NCBI GenBank assembly: GCA_022787565.1
Contig: JALFVN010000028.1
Span: 62,001-126,000, forward strand
DNA from: Clostridiales bacterium
GTDB lineage: Bacteria; Bacillota; Clostridia; Oscillospirales; Oscillospiraceae
Reading direction: 5' to 3'
DNA: 64,000 nucleotides
Below the pieces are notes generated by a model. It searched no databases, was not told where the DNA came from, and saw nothing but the letters and a program-made list of their open reading frames with translations. The translations under genes and the position numbers were made by a program. Of this stretch, positions 1 to 8,534 are shown piece after piece; position 1 is the first letter of the stretch, and every line of letters starts with the position of its first letter.

Positions 1-1016
1 ATTTTTCTTCGAAGCTGACCGCAGGAAGCGTCCACATCTCCCCCAAGCTTGCGGCGCACAGTCACATTTACCCCGGCATCCTCAAGAATTTTAATGAATG
101 CCTTCATATGTCCGGGAGTGGAGGGGCGGAACTGCCGCTCTTCCACATGATTCAGCGGGATAAGATTCACATGGGCGCAGACCGCTCTGGCGTGCTTTGC
201 CAGAAGACGGGCGTGATACTCGGTATCGTTCACCCCGTCGATCATGGCGTACTCAAAGGATATCCTTCGCCCGGTGCGCAGGTAGTATTTCCGGCAGGCC
301 TCGATCAGCGGCCCCACTCCCCTGCCGCGGTTGGCCGGCATGATTTTTGAGCGGGTCTCGTCATCCGGGGCGTGGAGAGAAACGGAGAGCGTGATCTGCA
401 GATCCCTGTCCGCCAGCTCATCAAAACGTTCGATCAGGCCGCAGGTGGAAAGAGAGATGTGCCTCATGCCGATGTTCATCCCTTTCGGGTGGTTCACCAG
501 GGAGAGAAAACGCATCACATTGTCAAAGTTATCCAGCGGTTCGCCAATGCCCATCAGCACGATGTTGGAAATGGGCTTACCTGAATCCAGCTGAGAAAAC
601 AGGACCTCATCCAGCATCTCCGAGGGCTCCAGAGAGCGGACAAGACCGCCGATGGTGGAAGCGCAAAAGGCGCAGCCCTGACGGCAGCCCACCTGGGAGG
701 AAATGCAGACGGTATTTCCGTGCTGATAGCTCATCACAACCGTTTCGACGGCGTTGCCATCCTTCAGTTCCCAGAGATATTTTATCGTACCGTCGATCCG
801 GGAAACCTGCTTGCTGAGCACCCTGGGTTCATGGAGAAAATACTCCTCCTTCAGCTTTTCCCGCAGTGGCTTGGGCAGATCGCTCATTCCATCAAAATCC
901 CGGATGCCGCGGCCAAGCCATCGAAACACCTGGGATGCCCGGTACTTTGGCTGGCCCAGGGCGGCAAAATCGGCTTCCAGCTCCTCCGGGAGCATGGATA
1001 CTATGTCTTTCTTCAT
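1..1016 (-). CDS. rlmN: 23S rRNA (adenine-2503-C2)-methyltransferase RlmN, 3' end cut by window edge
   Basis: Radical-SAM enzyme that methylates C2 of A2503 in 23S rRNA and, in many bacteria, A37 of some tRNAs. About 338 residues are visible on the reverse complement, beginning MKKDIVSMLPEEL. The radical-SAM cluster motif CRQGCAFC lies near residue 110, and GIGEPLDNFDN is the SAM-binding GEP motif. The second essential cysteine, in the C-terminal ASCGQL segment, lies within the last codons of the window, so only a few residues should be missing. The ATG at 1016 overlaps the stop of rsmB by four bases (ATGA), which suggests translational coupling. It is the last visible gene of the long minus-strand operon. 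Identification is firm. Confidence 0.96.
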   Translation of the reverse strand, partial: MKKDIVSMLPEELEADFAALGQPKYRASQVFRWLGRGIRDFDGMSDLPKPLREKLKEEYFLHEPRVLSKQVSRIDGTIKYLWELKDGNAVETVVMSYQHGNTVCISSQVGCRQGCAFCASTIGGLVRSLEPSEMLDEVLFSQLDSGKPISNIVLMGIGEPLDNFDNVMRFLSLVNHPKGMNIGMRHISLSTCGLIERFDELADRDLQITLSVSLHAPDDETRSKIMPANRGRGVGPLIEACRKYYLRTGRRISFEYAMIDGVNDTEYHARLLAKHARAVCAHVNLIPLNHVEERQFRPSTPGHMKAFIKILEDAGVNVTVRRKLGGDVDASCGQLRRK

Positions 1017-2332
1017 CTGAATTTCCTTCTCAGCTTGGCTGCAAAAAATCCGTCCGTACCGTCGACGTTGGGCCAGAAGGTGTACATGCCGTTTTCGGAC
1101 CGTTTTGAACCTGCAGCAAAATCTACCGGTTCAAAATCATGATGCCGGGAAAGAAACCCGGCCACAACATCCCGGTTTTCCTCCTGCAGGACGGTGCAGG
1201 TGGAATAAAGCAGGAGCCCTCCCGGCTTCACGCAGCAGGAGACATTTTCCAGAATATCCTGCTGTATCCGGGGAAGCCGCGCTGTTTCCTCTTCGGTTTT
1301 TTCCCGGATCTCGGGCTTCTTGCGGATAACACCCAGACCCGAACAGGGCACATCGGCGATCACCGCGTCAAATCGGCCCATCAGTTCGGGCATAGGCTCT
1401 CTGGCGTCAGCCCGGCGAGTATGGATAATATCCAGACCCAGCCGCGCTGCTCCTTTATGAATGAGCGGCAGCTTTTTTTCGTGAATATCGCAGGATAAAA
1501 TGCTGCCTTTGTTCTCCATGGCAATGGCCGCGGCAAAGGATTTTCCACCCGGCGCGGCACAGGCGTCAAGCACCTGCATTCCGGGCTTTAAGTCAAGGAT
1601 CTGAACGGCCATGGCCGCCGCTCTGTCCTGTACATAGAAAAGCCCTTCTTCAAATCCGGGCAGAGCGGACACATTTCCGCCCTTCAGACTCAGGCAGTTT
1701 TCCGGGTATTCCGGAAGAGAGAACGGCATTTCAAGCCGCAGCAGGCTGCGGACGATATTCTCTTTCCCGGTTTTCAGGGTGTTGACCTGCAAGTCCAGAG
1801 GGGCAGGACTGTTATTGGCGGCAAGAAATTCTTCCGCGAAAGCATAGCCCTGCTGTTTGGTGATTTTTTCCCCGATCCACCGGGGATGACTGTACTTTAT
1901 GCTGAGATATTCCGCTGTTCCCTCTCCCGGTACAGGAGGCAAATTGCCGGCGGAATCGGCGATCTTCCGCAGCACGGCGTTAACCAGCCCGGAAGCCCTG
2001 CCGCAGCCGCAGCTTTTGCAAAGGGCAACGCTTTCGTTTACCGCTGCTCTGGCCGGGATCTTGTCCAGCATGGTAAGCTGATATATCCCCATGCGCAGGA
2101 TATCCCGTACCTTTTCTTCCAGCTTGTCCGCCGGAATACTGCTGTAGGAATTGATATAAAAGTCAAGAAGCCTGCTGTTTTGCAGTACGCCCAGGCACAG
2201 TCTTGAGGCCAGGGCAGCATCCCGCCGGTCCAGGGCATATTTTTTTATGGAAGCATCAATGGCAGAGCCTGACCATGCGCCGTCACGGCGGCAGCGCTCC
2301 AGCGCGGCAAGGGCGGCTTCTCTTGGGTTCAT
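1013..2332 (-). CDS. rsmB: 16S rRNA (cytosine-967-C5)-methyltransferase RsmB
   Basis: The protein (439 aa) methylates C967 of 16S rRNA using SAM. An N-terminal NusB-like RNA-binding domain (about residues 1-140) is followed by a Rossmann methyltransferase domain. That domain carries the SAM motif VLDACAAPGGKS, the motif IV segment DVPCSGLGVIRKKP and the catalytic cysteine in LLYSTCTV. Length is normal for the family. A GAGGAG Shine-Dalgarno site lies ten bases before the ATG. The gene sits between fmt (6 bp upstream) and rlmN (4 bp overlap). The def-fmt-rsmB-rlmN order is common in Firmicutes and groups translation-start and rRNA-modifying functions. Confidence 0.96.
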   Translation of the reverse strand: MNPREAALAALERCRRDGAWSGSAIDASIKKYALDRRDAALASRLCLGVLQNSRLLDFYINSYSSIPADKLEEKVRDILRMGIYQLTMLDKIPARAAVNESVALCKSCGCGRASGLVNAVLRKIADSAGNLPPVPGEGTAEYLSIKYSHPRWIGEKITKQQGYAFAEEFLAANNSPAPLDLQVNTLKTGKENIVRSLLRLEMPFSLPEYPENCLSLKGGNVSALPGFEEGLFYVQDRAAAMAVQILDLKPGMQVLDACAAPGGKSFAAAIAMENKGSILSCDIHEKKLPLIHKGAARLGLDIIHTRRADAREPMPELMGRFDAVIADVPCSGLGVIRKKPEIREKTEEETARLPRIQQDILENVSCCVKPGGLLLYSTCTVLQEENRDVVAGFLSRHHDFEPVDFAAGSKRSENGMYTFWPNVDGTDGFFAAKLRRKFR

Positions 2333-2338
2333 CAGATT

Positions 2339-3262
2339 TTACTCCTCGATTTTTATTGGGTGTCCCCGCAGGAAATCAGCGGCGCTCATACGCTTTTTTC
2401 CCGGGGCCTGGAGTTCTGTGATCCGCAGGGTCTCTCCCCCGGCGCAGGCGATCTCTATCCCCTCCTTGCCGGCGGACACCAGGCTGCCAGGCGCTTTATC
2501 GCTGTGATTTTCGGTATATGCGGCGGCAAACACCCGGTAAACCGCCCCTTCAAGCTCCATTGTGGCCACCGGCCAGGGCTGCAGGCCATAAATGTGCTTC
2601 AATACAGCCCTGGGGCTGTTGTTCCAATCGATGGGTGACAGGGATTTATCCAGCATGGTGACATAGCTGGCCCGGGAATGATCCTGCGGTGTCCTGGGAG
2701 CGCAGCCGGCTTCAATATCCCGCAGGGTTTTGACCAGCAATCCTGCGCCAAGCTCCTTGAGCCTGTCAAAAAGCTCACCGGAGGTCTCATATTCACCGAT
2801 CTCCGTCTCCTCGGTATAAATCACATCGCCGGTATCCATTTCGTGGGCCAGATACATGGTGGACACACCGGTTGTCCTGTCCCCGTTGAGAACTGCCCAC
2901 TGAATAGGGGCGGAGCCACGGTATTTGGGCAGAAGAGACGCATGGACATTGACTGCGCCGTATTTTGGAACGGCAAGGATATCGTCGGGCAATATCCTGC
3001 CGTAGGCCACCACAACCAGAATGTCCGGTGCGAGGGCCCTGATCTGGTCAAGAGCCGTGCCGTCCCGCATTTTCTCCGGCTGGTATACCGGGATATGGTT
3101 TGCCAGCGCAAGAGTCTTAACAGGAGAAAAGCTCATCTCCATGCCTCTGCCTTTGGGCTTATCCGGCTGCGTAAAAACGCCCACCACCGAAAAGCCCTCG
3201 TCAATCAGCTTTTTCAGCGAGGCCTCCGCGAAATCCGGAGTCCCCATAAAAACAATACGCAT
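2339..3262 (-). CDS. fmt: Methionyl-tRNA formyltransferase
   Basis: The enzyme (307 aa) formylates initiator Met-tRNA with 10-formyl-THF. Visible are the N-terminal MGTPDFAEASL strand, the catalytic/folate segment VNVHASLLPKYRGSAP with the conserved Asn-His pair, and MDTGDVI with the catalytic Asp. The C-terminal OB-like tRNA-binding domain runs from about residue 205. The ATG has a GAGGGA ribosome site seven bases upstream. It lies 17 bp downstream of def, whose product removes the same formyl group after translation, and directly upstream of rsmB. Nothing unusual is seen. Confidence 0.97.
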   Translation of the reverse strand: MRIVFMGTPDFAEASLKKLIDEGFSVVGVFTQPDKPKGRGMEMSFSPVKTLALANHIPVYQPEKMRDGTALDQIRALAPDILVVVAYGRILPDDILAVPKYGAVNVHASLLPKYRGSAPIQWAVLNGDRTTGVSTMYLAHEMDTGDVIYTEETEIGEYETSGELFDRLKELGAGLLVKTLRDIEAGCAPRTPQDHSRASYVTMLDKSLSPIDWNNSPRAVLKHIYGLQPWPVATMELEGAVYRVFAAAYTENHSDKAPGSLVSAGKEGIEIACAGGETLRITELQAPGKKRMSAADFLRGHPIKIEE

Positions 3263-3279
3263 CCAATCGTCCCTCAGAT

Positions 3280-3777
3280 TCAGAATTCACCGCTTTCCAG
3301 CTGTTCCTCGGTAAGCATACGGTCACATTTTGATGTGAAAACCACGCCGTCCAGATGGTCGATCTCATGGCAGAAGCAGCGGGCGGTAAGCCCAGTTCCC
3401 TCCACCTCGAACCACTGGCCGAAACGGTCCTGGGCCCGCACTTTCACTTCCATGGGGCGCTTCACCAGGCCGAATTCGCCGGGCACGCTGAGGCAGCCCT
3501 CAGGGCCGTACTGCTCGCCGGAGGTCTCAATGATCTCGGGATTGATCAGCTCGATCACATATTCCTCTTCCCCCTCGGGCACATTGGTCTCGATCACAAG
3601 AACGGCCCTTCTCAGTACGCCTACCTGGGGCGCAGCCAGGCCCACACCCTGTGCGCCGCTCAACGTCTCCTTCATGTCGTCCAGAAGCTGGTGGAGACGG
3701 TCATTAAATTCGGTGACTGTGCGGCATTTTTTGTACAGTCCCGGCTCTTCCTTTGTCAGAATATTACGGGTTGCCAT
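3280..3777 (-). CDS. def: Peptide deformylase
   Basis: Metallohydrolase (165 aa) that removes the N-formyl group from nascent proteins. All three family motifs are intact: GVGLAAPQVG (motif 1), EGCLSVPG with the metal-binding Cys (motif 2), and HEIDHLDG with the two metal-binding His and the catalytic Glu (motif 3). The compact length and the EGCLSVPG form fit the PDF family found in Clostridia. It lies 35 bp downstream of priA and 17 bp upstream of fmt in the same operon. The start at 3777 has a GGAG about ten bases upstream. Confidence 0.97.
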   Translation of the reverse strand: MATRNILTKEEPGLYKKCRTVTEFNDRLHQLLDDMKETLSGAQGVGLAAPQVGVLRRAVLVIETNVPEGEEEYVIELINPEIIETSGEQYGPEGCLSVPGEFGLVKRPMEVKVRAQDRFGQWFEVEGTGLTARCFCHEIDHLDGVVFTSKCDRMLTEEQLESGEF

Positions 3778-3812
3778 GATAATATTTCTCCATTCCGCCG
3801 CAAAGCGGCTAT

Positions 3813-6062
3813 TTAATCTGTGGGATCATTGTCCGCGTAGACAGAAACACCCTTAAAGCGTTTATCCCTGCTGCACTCCGTGACCACATGGGAAATGATC
3901 TTCCTGATGTTTCCGGAAGCAGCACAGCAGATATTCACCCTGTACCTGTAGCGGTTATTCACCTTGACTACACTCAGCGGCGCGGGTCCCAACACTGTGG
4001 TACCGGGTATATCCCGAAGCAGCTCAGACAGCCATTTTTTGATATAATGGGCAGTTTTGAGTACCTGCTCCTCATCCATCCCGGAGGCGGTGACGGAAAA
4101 CAGATCGCACAGGGGCGGCGCATTCTGCAGCCGCCGCAGCTGGATCTCAGACTGGTAAAAAGCCTCATAGTCCTGCATGGCGGCCTGTTTTATGGTTTGG
4201 TTTTCGGGGGTAAAAGTCTGAATCACAGCTCTTCCCGGTTTTGCGCCCCGGCCGCTGCGGCCCACCACCTGGGTGATCAGGGAAAATGTTCTTTCCCCTG
4301 CCCGGTAATCGCCGGAATAAAGACTCTGGTCGGCGGAAATCACGCCCACAAGGGTGACGTTTTCAAAATTCAGGCCCTTTGTGACCATTTGAGTCCCCAC
4401 CATGATGGGAATGTTCTCATTTCTGAATTTATCGAAGAGCTTTTCATGGGAACCCACAGGGGCAACGGTATCCGTGTCCATACGCAGCACACCGGCCTCC
4501 GGGAAAAGCTCGTGCAGCTGCTCCTCCACATGCTGGGTGCCTGTGCCCACATATTTCAAGGTGCCGCCGCAGTCGGGGCAGGAATCATCCACCCGCCGGG
4601 AATAGCCGCAGTAGTGGCACATCAGGCGCTTGTTGGCACTGTGGTAGGTAAGGGAAACGCTGCACCGGGGGCACTTATAAGTATAACCGCAGTCTCCGCA
4701 GCTGATCAGCTTATGGGCGCCCCGGCGGTTGATAAACAGAATACTCTGCTCGCCTCTGGCAATGTTCGCATCAAGCTCGTCTCTGAGGCAATCGCTGATA
4801 TCGCTGCCGTTTCCCCGGCGAAGCTCCCGCTTCATATCCACGATTTTGACCTCGGGCAGACGCATGTCGTTATATCGCTCAGACAGGGTAAACATGCTGT
4901 ATTTTCCTGTCTCAGCGTTGTAACGGCTGGCAATATCCGGCGTGGCTGAGCCCAGCACAAGAAGACAACCGGCCTTGCTGCACAGATATTTGGCGATATC
5001 CCGGGCGTTGTAGCGGGGGGAATTTTCCGATTTATAGGTCTCCTCCTGCTCCTCGTCGATGATGATAATGCCAAGGTCGCTCACTGGCGCGAAGATCGCG
5101 CTTCTGGTGCCGATGACCACTTTAGCCCTGCGGTTTTTGATCCGTTTCCACTCGTCGTATCTCTCGCCGGTGGATAGGCTGCTGTGGAGCACGGCGATCT
5201 CGTCTCCAAAATGGGAGGAAAAGGTGTGGAGCATCTGAGGGGTGAGGGCGATTTCCGGCACCAAAAGGATGGCCGATTTTCCCTTTTTCAGGCTGTCGTT
5301 GATCAGGTGGATATACACGCTGGTCTTACCGCTGCCTGTAACGCCGAAAAGCAGGGCGACGGAGGCTTGTCCCCCATCGGCAAGCCGGGCAAGACCCTTG
5401 TAGGCATTTTCCTGCTCGGTATTCAGCTCAGGAACAGGCCGGACTTCATCAGAACCGCGCTCCGGTCTGCGGTAGACTTCACGCTGAAACAGCTCCACCA
5501 GTTCAAGCTTTACCAGCGTTTTCAGGCTCTGCCTGGACGCGCCGGTATGGTTGAGAATATCCCGAACCGGAAGCATTTCAAAGCTGCACAGCAGATCCAA
5601 AATGGCAGACTGCTGGGGGGAGCGGCGGCGCTTATTGTCGGCGATAACGGCGGCGTCCTCCGATGAGACGGCAAGTCTTGCCACTTCGACGGTCTTGTCC
5701 TTTGCCCGCTGCTTTCCCTCCTCATTGAACCAGAGGCCGGCAGGCAGGATGGCTTTTACTGCGTCGTACACAGTACAGAAAAAACGCTCCCGCATAAAAA
5801 GGGCAAGTCTGATCTGCTCAGGCGTCAATACCGGCTGGGCATCCAGCACATCAATAATGGCCTTCAGCTGCCCGTATTCACTGTTTTCCGCCACGGCCAG
5901 AATAATCCCCTCGCAGCGGCGGTTTCCCCGGGAAAAGGGTACGCTAACCCTTGCCCCCGGGACAGCCTGCTCCCTCATCGACTCAGGAATGAGATAGTCA
6001 TAGGGCTTATCTATCCAGTATGTAGCGGCGGATACCGCGATTTTTGCTACCGCTGCGGGCAT
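3813..6062 (-). CDS. priA: Primosomal replication-restart helicase PriA
   Basis: The 3'-5' superfamily 2 helicase (749 aa) loads the replisome at stalled forks. The order is: N-terminal 3'-DNA-binding domain; Walker [13 protein letters not shown]; Walker B in the DEEQ form (IIIDEEQEETY) instead of the E. coli DEEH form; two zinc-binding cysteine clusters (CGDCGYTYKCPRC, CHYCGYSRRVDDSCPDCGG); and motif VI VVGRSGRGAKPGRA. Length is typical. It is embedded between rpoZ and def, an order widely kept in Firmicutes. A GGTGGAG lies only two to four bases before the ATG, a tight spacing. Confidence 0.97.
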   Translation of the reverse strand: MPAAVAKIAVSAATYWIDKPYDYLIPESMREQAVPGARVSVPFSRGNRRCEGIILAVAENSEYGQLKAIIDVLDAQPVLTPEQIRLALFMRERFFCTVYDAVKAILPAGLWFNEEGKQRAKDKTVEVARLAVSSEDAAVIADNKRRRSPQQSAILDLLCSFEMLPVRDILNHTGASRQSLKTLVKLELVELFQREVYRRPERGSDEVRPVPELNTEQENAYKGLARLADGGQASVALLFGVTGSGKTSVYIHLINDSLKKGKSAILLVPEIALTPQMLHTFSSHFGDEIAVLHSSLSTGERYDEWKRIKNRRAKVVIGTRSAIFAPVSDLGIIIIDEEQEETYKSENSPRYNARDIAKYLCSKAGCLLVLGSATPDIASRYNAETGKYSMFTLSERYNDMRLPEVKIVDMKRELRRGNGSDISDCLRDELDANIARGEQSILFINRRGAHKLISCGDCGYTYKCPRCSVSLTYHSANKRLMCHYCGYSRRVDDSCPDCGGTLKYVGTGTQHVEEQLHELFPEAGVLRMDTDTVAPVGSHEKLFDKFRNENIPIMVGTQMVTKGLNFENVTLVGVISADQSLYSGDYRAGERTFSLITQVVGRSGRGAKPGRAVIQTFTPENQTIKQAAMQDYEAFYQSEIQLRRLQNAPPLCDLFSVTASGMDEEQVLKTAHYIKKWLSELLRDIPGTTVLGPAPLSVVKVNNRYRYRVNICCAASGNIRKIISHVVTECSRDKRFKGVSVYADNDPTD

Positions 6063-6125
6063 GGCTCCACCGCCTTTGCGTGAAGTTCAATTTCAGCGGG
6101 GAATATCCCCGCTAAAAGATATGGT

Positions 6126-6317
6126 TTATTCTTTTATGGTCAGCTTGCCGGTGTAAACCTCATCAATGGCGGAGGAAACAGGCTTTCTCTCCAGGGGGAT
6201 CTGCTTCTCTTCCGCATCCGCGGAGATCGCGCGTGCCCTTCTGGCCACAAGATTCACCAACTGGTAACGGCTGCCCACTTTTTCAACAAGTTCAGCCACG
6301 GGGGGATAAAGCATCAT
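6126..6317 (-). CDS. rpoZ: DNA-directed RNA polymerase omega subunit
   Basis: A 63-residue protein beginning MMLYPPVAEL. The omega signature SRYQLVNLVARRARAI is at residues 16-31, and the C-terminal part KPVSSAIDEVYTGKL also fits the family. Omega helps assemble the beta' subunit; in some bacteria it takes part in ppGpp binding. The start is set by a GGAG eight bases upstream of the double ATG at 6312-6317; a longer reading frame upstream has no family similarity. It follows gmk by 43 bp, the usual gmk-rpoZ-priA arrangement of Firmicutes. Confidence 0.94.
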   Translation of the reverse strand: MMLYPPVAELVEKVGSRYQLVNLVARRARAISADAEEKQIPLERKPVSSAIDEVYTGKLTIKE

Positions 6318-6360
6318 AATTATTACTCCATTCTTCCGCATTTTCGCGGATAAAAATATT

Positions 6361-6966
6361 TTACGCTTCTTTGAGGAAATTGATCCTGTTTTCCGCCTTG
6401 CAGCGCTCGGCGGTGATGATGGCAGAGAGCTCTTTTGCGGCCCTTTCCGCATCGTCATTTACGATGATGTAATCATAAAAATCTGCCTCAGCATATTCCT
6501 GACGGGCCCGGATAAGTCTGGCCTCAATGGCCCGCTCGGAATCGGTGCCTCTTGCGACGAGACGGCGGCGAAGCTCCTCCATGGAAGGCGGGATGATGAA
6601 AACAAACACCGCGTCAGGCTTTTTGGCCTTGATCTGCCTTGCGCCCTGTACTTCAATGTCCAGCAAAACGTTCAGACCGCTTTCAAGCTTGTCCTCCACA
6701 TATTTTCTGGGGGTACCGTAGGAATTGGCCACATACTCGGCGTGCTCAAGAAGCTCGTCGTTTTCCACCATTTCCCTGAAGCGGTCCAGGTCAACGAAGA
6801 AATACTCCCTTCCGTCCACCTCGTTGGGGCGGGGCTTTCGCGTGGTGACGGAGGTGGAAAAGCACATGTCATCCCGGCCTTCAATGGCCTTGAATACCAC
6901 CGTGCTTTTTCCTGCGCCGGAGGGCCCGGAAATAACGAAGAGTCTGCCTTTGTCATTCATTTTCAT
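6361..6966 (-). CDS. gmk: Guanylate kinase
   Basis: Phosphorylates GMP to GDP with ATP. From the ATG at 6966 the protein is 201 residues, starting [13 protein letters not shown]. The P-loop [10 protein letters not shown] is followed by the GMP-binding region ([17 protein letters not shown]) and a lid region rich in Arg. The start was chosen because GGGAG lies six bases before this ATG; an in-frame ATG 6 bases earlier and one 6 bases later are alternatives. The coding region overlaps the end of remA by 14 bases, so the two are likely co-translated. The remA-gmk-rpoZ order matches other Firmicutes. Confidence 0.96.
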   Translation of the reverse strand: MKMNDKGRLFVISGPSGAGKSTVVFKAIEGRDDMCFSTSVTTRKPRPNEVDGREYFFVDLDRFREMVENDELLEHAEYVANSYGTPRKYVEDKLESGLNVLLDIEVQGARQIKAKKPDAVFVFIIPPSMEELRRRLVARGTDSERAIEARLIRARQEYAEADFYDYIIVNDDAERAAKELSAIITAERCKAENRINFLKEA

Positions 6967-7219
6967 TGCCATCTCCCTGTTCAGTTTTATCTCCGAAACG
7001 GGCAGCCAGTGTTTCCGGCGGCAGAGCCGACAGAACCACATTTCCGCTGTCCATTACGATCACGGATTTTGTGCTGCGTCCAAAGGACGCGTCGATCAGC
7101 AAGCCTTTTTCCCGAACATCCTGAACCATACGCTTGATCGGCGCGGATTCAGGGCTGACGATAGAGATGATCCTCTCCGCCGAGATAAGGTTGCCAAAGC
7201 CGATATTGATCAGCTTCAT
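6953..7219 (-). CDS. remA: Extracellular matrix regulator RemA (DUF370)
   Basis: The protein has 88 residues, [20 protein letters not shown]..., and is near-universal beside gmk in Firmicutes. In Bacillus subtilis RemA is a DNA-binding protein that activates biofilm-matrix and osmoprotection genes; that role is known for the family and only inferred here. The conserved core, with SPESAPIKR and [14 protein letters not shown], is intact. The C-terminal tail ([13 protein letters not shown]) is acidic and gene-specific. The start at 7219 is preferred over a longer reading frame because the family begins [10 protein letters not shown]. It lies 10 bp after yicC and overlaps gmk. Confidence 0.93.
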   Translation of the reverse strand: MKLINIGFGNLISAERIISIVSPESAPIKRMVQDVREKGLLIDASFGRSTKSVIVMDSGNVVLSALPPETLAARFGDKTEQGDGNENE

Positions 7220-7229
7220 TTTTTGCTCC

Positions 7230-8108
7230 TTATTCGATATTCTGTATCTGCTCGCGTATCTTTTCAATCTCCGACTTCAGATCCACCACCACATGGGCGA
7301 TCTCGGAATTCTGACACTTGGAGCCAATGGTGTTAGCCTCCCGGTTAAACTCCTGGATCAGAAAATCAATTTTCCGGCCGGTAGGTGAGCTGCCGTTGAT
7401 CATGTCAGACAGCTGAGACATATGGCTTCTCAGCCGCACGGTCTCCTCATCCACGGCAATATGATCGGCAAAAATGGCAGCCTCGGCAAGAATACGGTTT
7501 TCGTCAATACCGGTGGAACCCAGCACCTCCTGCATTTTTTGCTCAAGGCGCTTCCGGTACTCGGCAACGGTCTTCGGCGCTTCGTTTTCCACGGTGGTAA
7601 CCAGTCTGTCAATGGTGTCAAGTCTGGAGAGTACGTCATCGCGGAGCTTTGCGCCTTCTCTCAGGCGCATGGCGTCAAAGTCCCGCAGAGCCTCGTCCGC
7701 AATGGCGGAAATACCGGCAGAGATGGCCTCTGCATCCAGATCCTTCTTCTCCACGGTGAGCACATCGGGAAAACGGCTGACGCTCATGGCAGTCATGTCG
7801 TTATCAAGGGAATATTCACAGGAGATGTGCCGGATGGCCTCGATATAACCCCTGAGCAGCGGTTCATTGACTCTTACCGTCATGTCCCCGGCGTCGGAAG
7901 TATCCACCGTGACAAAAACATCCACCTTGCCCCGGCTGATATGGGCCTGCACTGCCGCTTTTATGGCCTCCTCTGCAAAGAGAAAGCTGCGGGGCAGACG
8001 AACCGAGGTGTCCAGATAGCGGTTATTCACGCTTTTCAGCTCTACCGTGATCTCAAGCCCCTCCACAGTGCCCTTGGCGCTGCCGTAGCCTGTCATACTT
8101 TTAATCAT
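7230..8108 (-). CDS. yicC: YicC/YloC family endoribonuclease
   Basis: The product has 292 residues from the ATG at 8108, which has GGAGG five bases upstream; the in-frame TTG at 8120 overlaps that ribosome site and is rejected. The N-terminal YicC-like domain begins [13 protein letters not shown]. The C-terminal DUF1732 domain contains the conserved acidic/His stretch [17 protein letters not shown] and the end [19 protein letters not shown]. Family members degrade small RNAs or mRNAs as ring-shaped oligomers. The gene precedes remA-gmk, the usual place of yloC in Firmicutes. Confidence 0.93.
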   Translation of the reverse strand: MIKSMTGYGSAKGTVEGLEITVELKSVNNRYLDTSVRLPRSFLFAEEAIKAAVQAHISRGKVDVFVTVDTSDAGDMTVRVNEPLLRGYIEAIRHISCEYSLDNDMTAMSVSRFPDVLTVEKKDLDAEAISAGISAIADEALRDFDAMRLREGAKLRDDVLSRLDTIDRLVTTVENEAPKTVAEYRKRLEQKMQEVLGSTGIDENRILAEAAIFADHIAVDEETVRLRSHMSQLSDMINGSSPTGRKIDFLIQEFNREANTIGSKCQNSEIAHVVVDLKSEIEKIREQIQNIE

Positions 8109-8123
8109 ATTTTCCTCCAAAAT

Positions 8124-8531
8124 TCAAATCAGCTCCACAATATCAAAGGTAATGGGATCCTTATTTTTTTTCACTTTCTGAGACGCGACAACAACAGCCG
8201 CGCCAAGAGCCAGGGCCGCGAAGCTCACCGCCACGCACAGGCCCTCCCCCGCGCCCAGACTGTAGGCCAGAGCAAAACCGGCAAGGAAGAATACCAGCGG
8301 CAGGATATACACCAGCAATGCCGCGCCGAACACCTTGGAGGACTTGCTCTCGATCAGCACTTTCTGACCCGGCCGGGCAGATACGAGGTTTTTGGCAAGG
8401 GTTTTCAGCTCGCTCTGGAAAATACAGCTTTCGCAGTTTCCGCAGTTGCCGCCGCAGGCCGTTGTCCGGGTCACGGCAACCTCTGCCATGTTATTGGGAA
8501 AGATTCTTGTTACTACTGCTTCCTGTGTCAT
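8124..8531 (-). CDS. SoxR-reducing/RseC-like membrane protein
   Basis: A 135-residue protein with the cysteine cluster CGGNCGNCESC at residues 26-36 and two hydrophobic segments (about 69-92 and 97-115), the layout of the RseC/MucC (SoxR_reducC) family. Members in Gram-negative bacteria act with Rsx/Rnf electron-transfer complexes or with anti-sigma factors; in Clostridia the role is not established. The Cys cluster could bind an iron-sulfur centre, which is inference. It sits between cdaR (3 bp) and yicC (15 bp), so it is part of the c-di-AMP superoperon. No Rnf genes are in this window. Confidence 0.8.
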   Translation of the reverse strand: MTQEAVVTRIFPNNMAEVAVTRTTACGGNCGNCESCIFQSELKTLAKNLVSARPGQKVLIESKSSKVFGAALLVYILPLVFFLAGFALAYSLGAGEGLCVAVSFAALALGAAVVVASQKVKKNKDPITFDIVELI

Positions 8532-8534
8532 ACG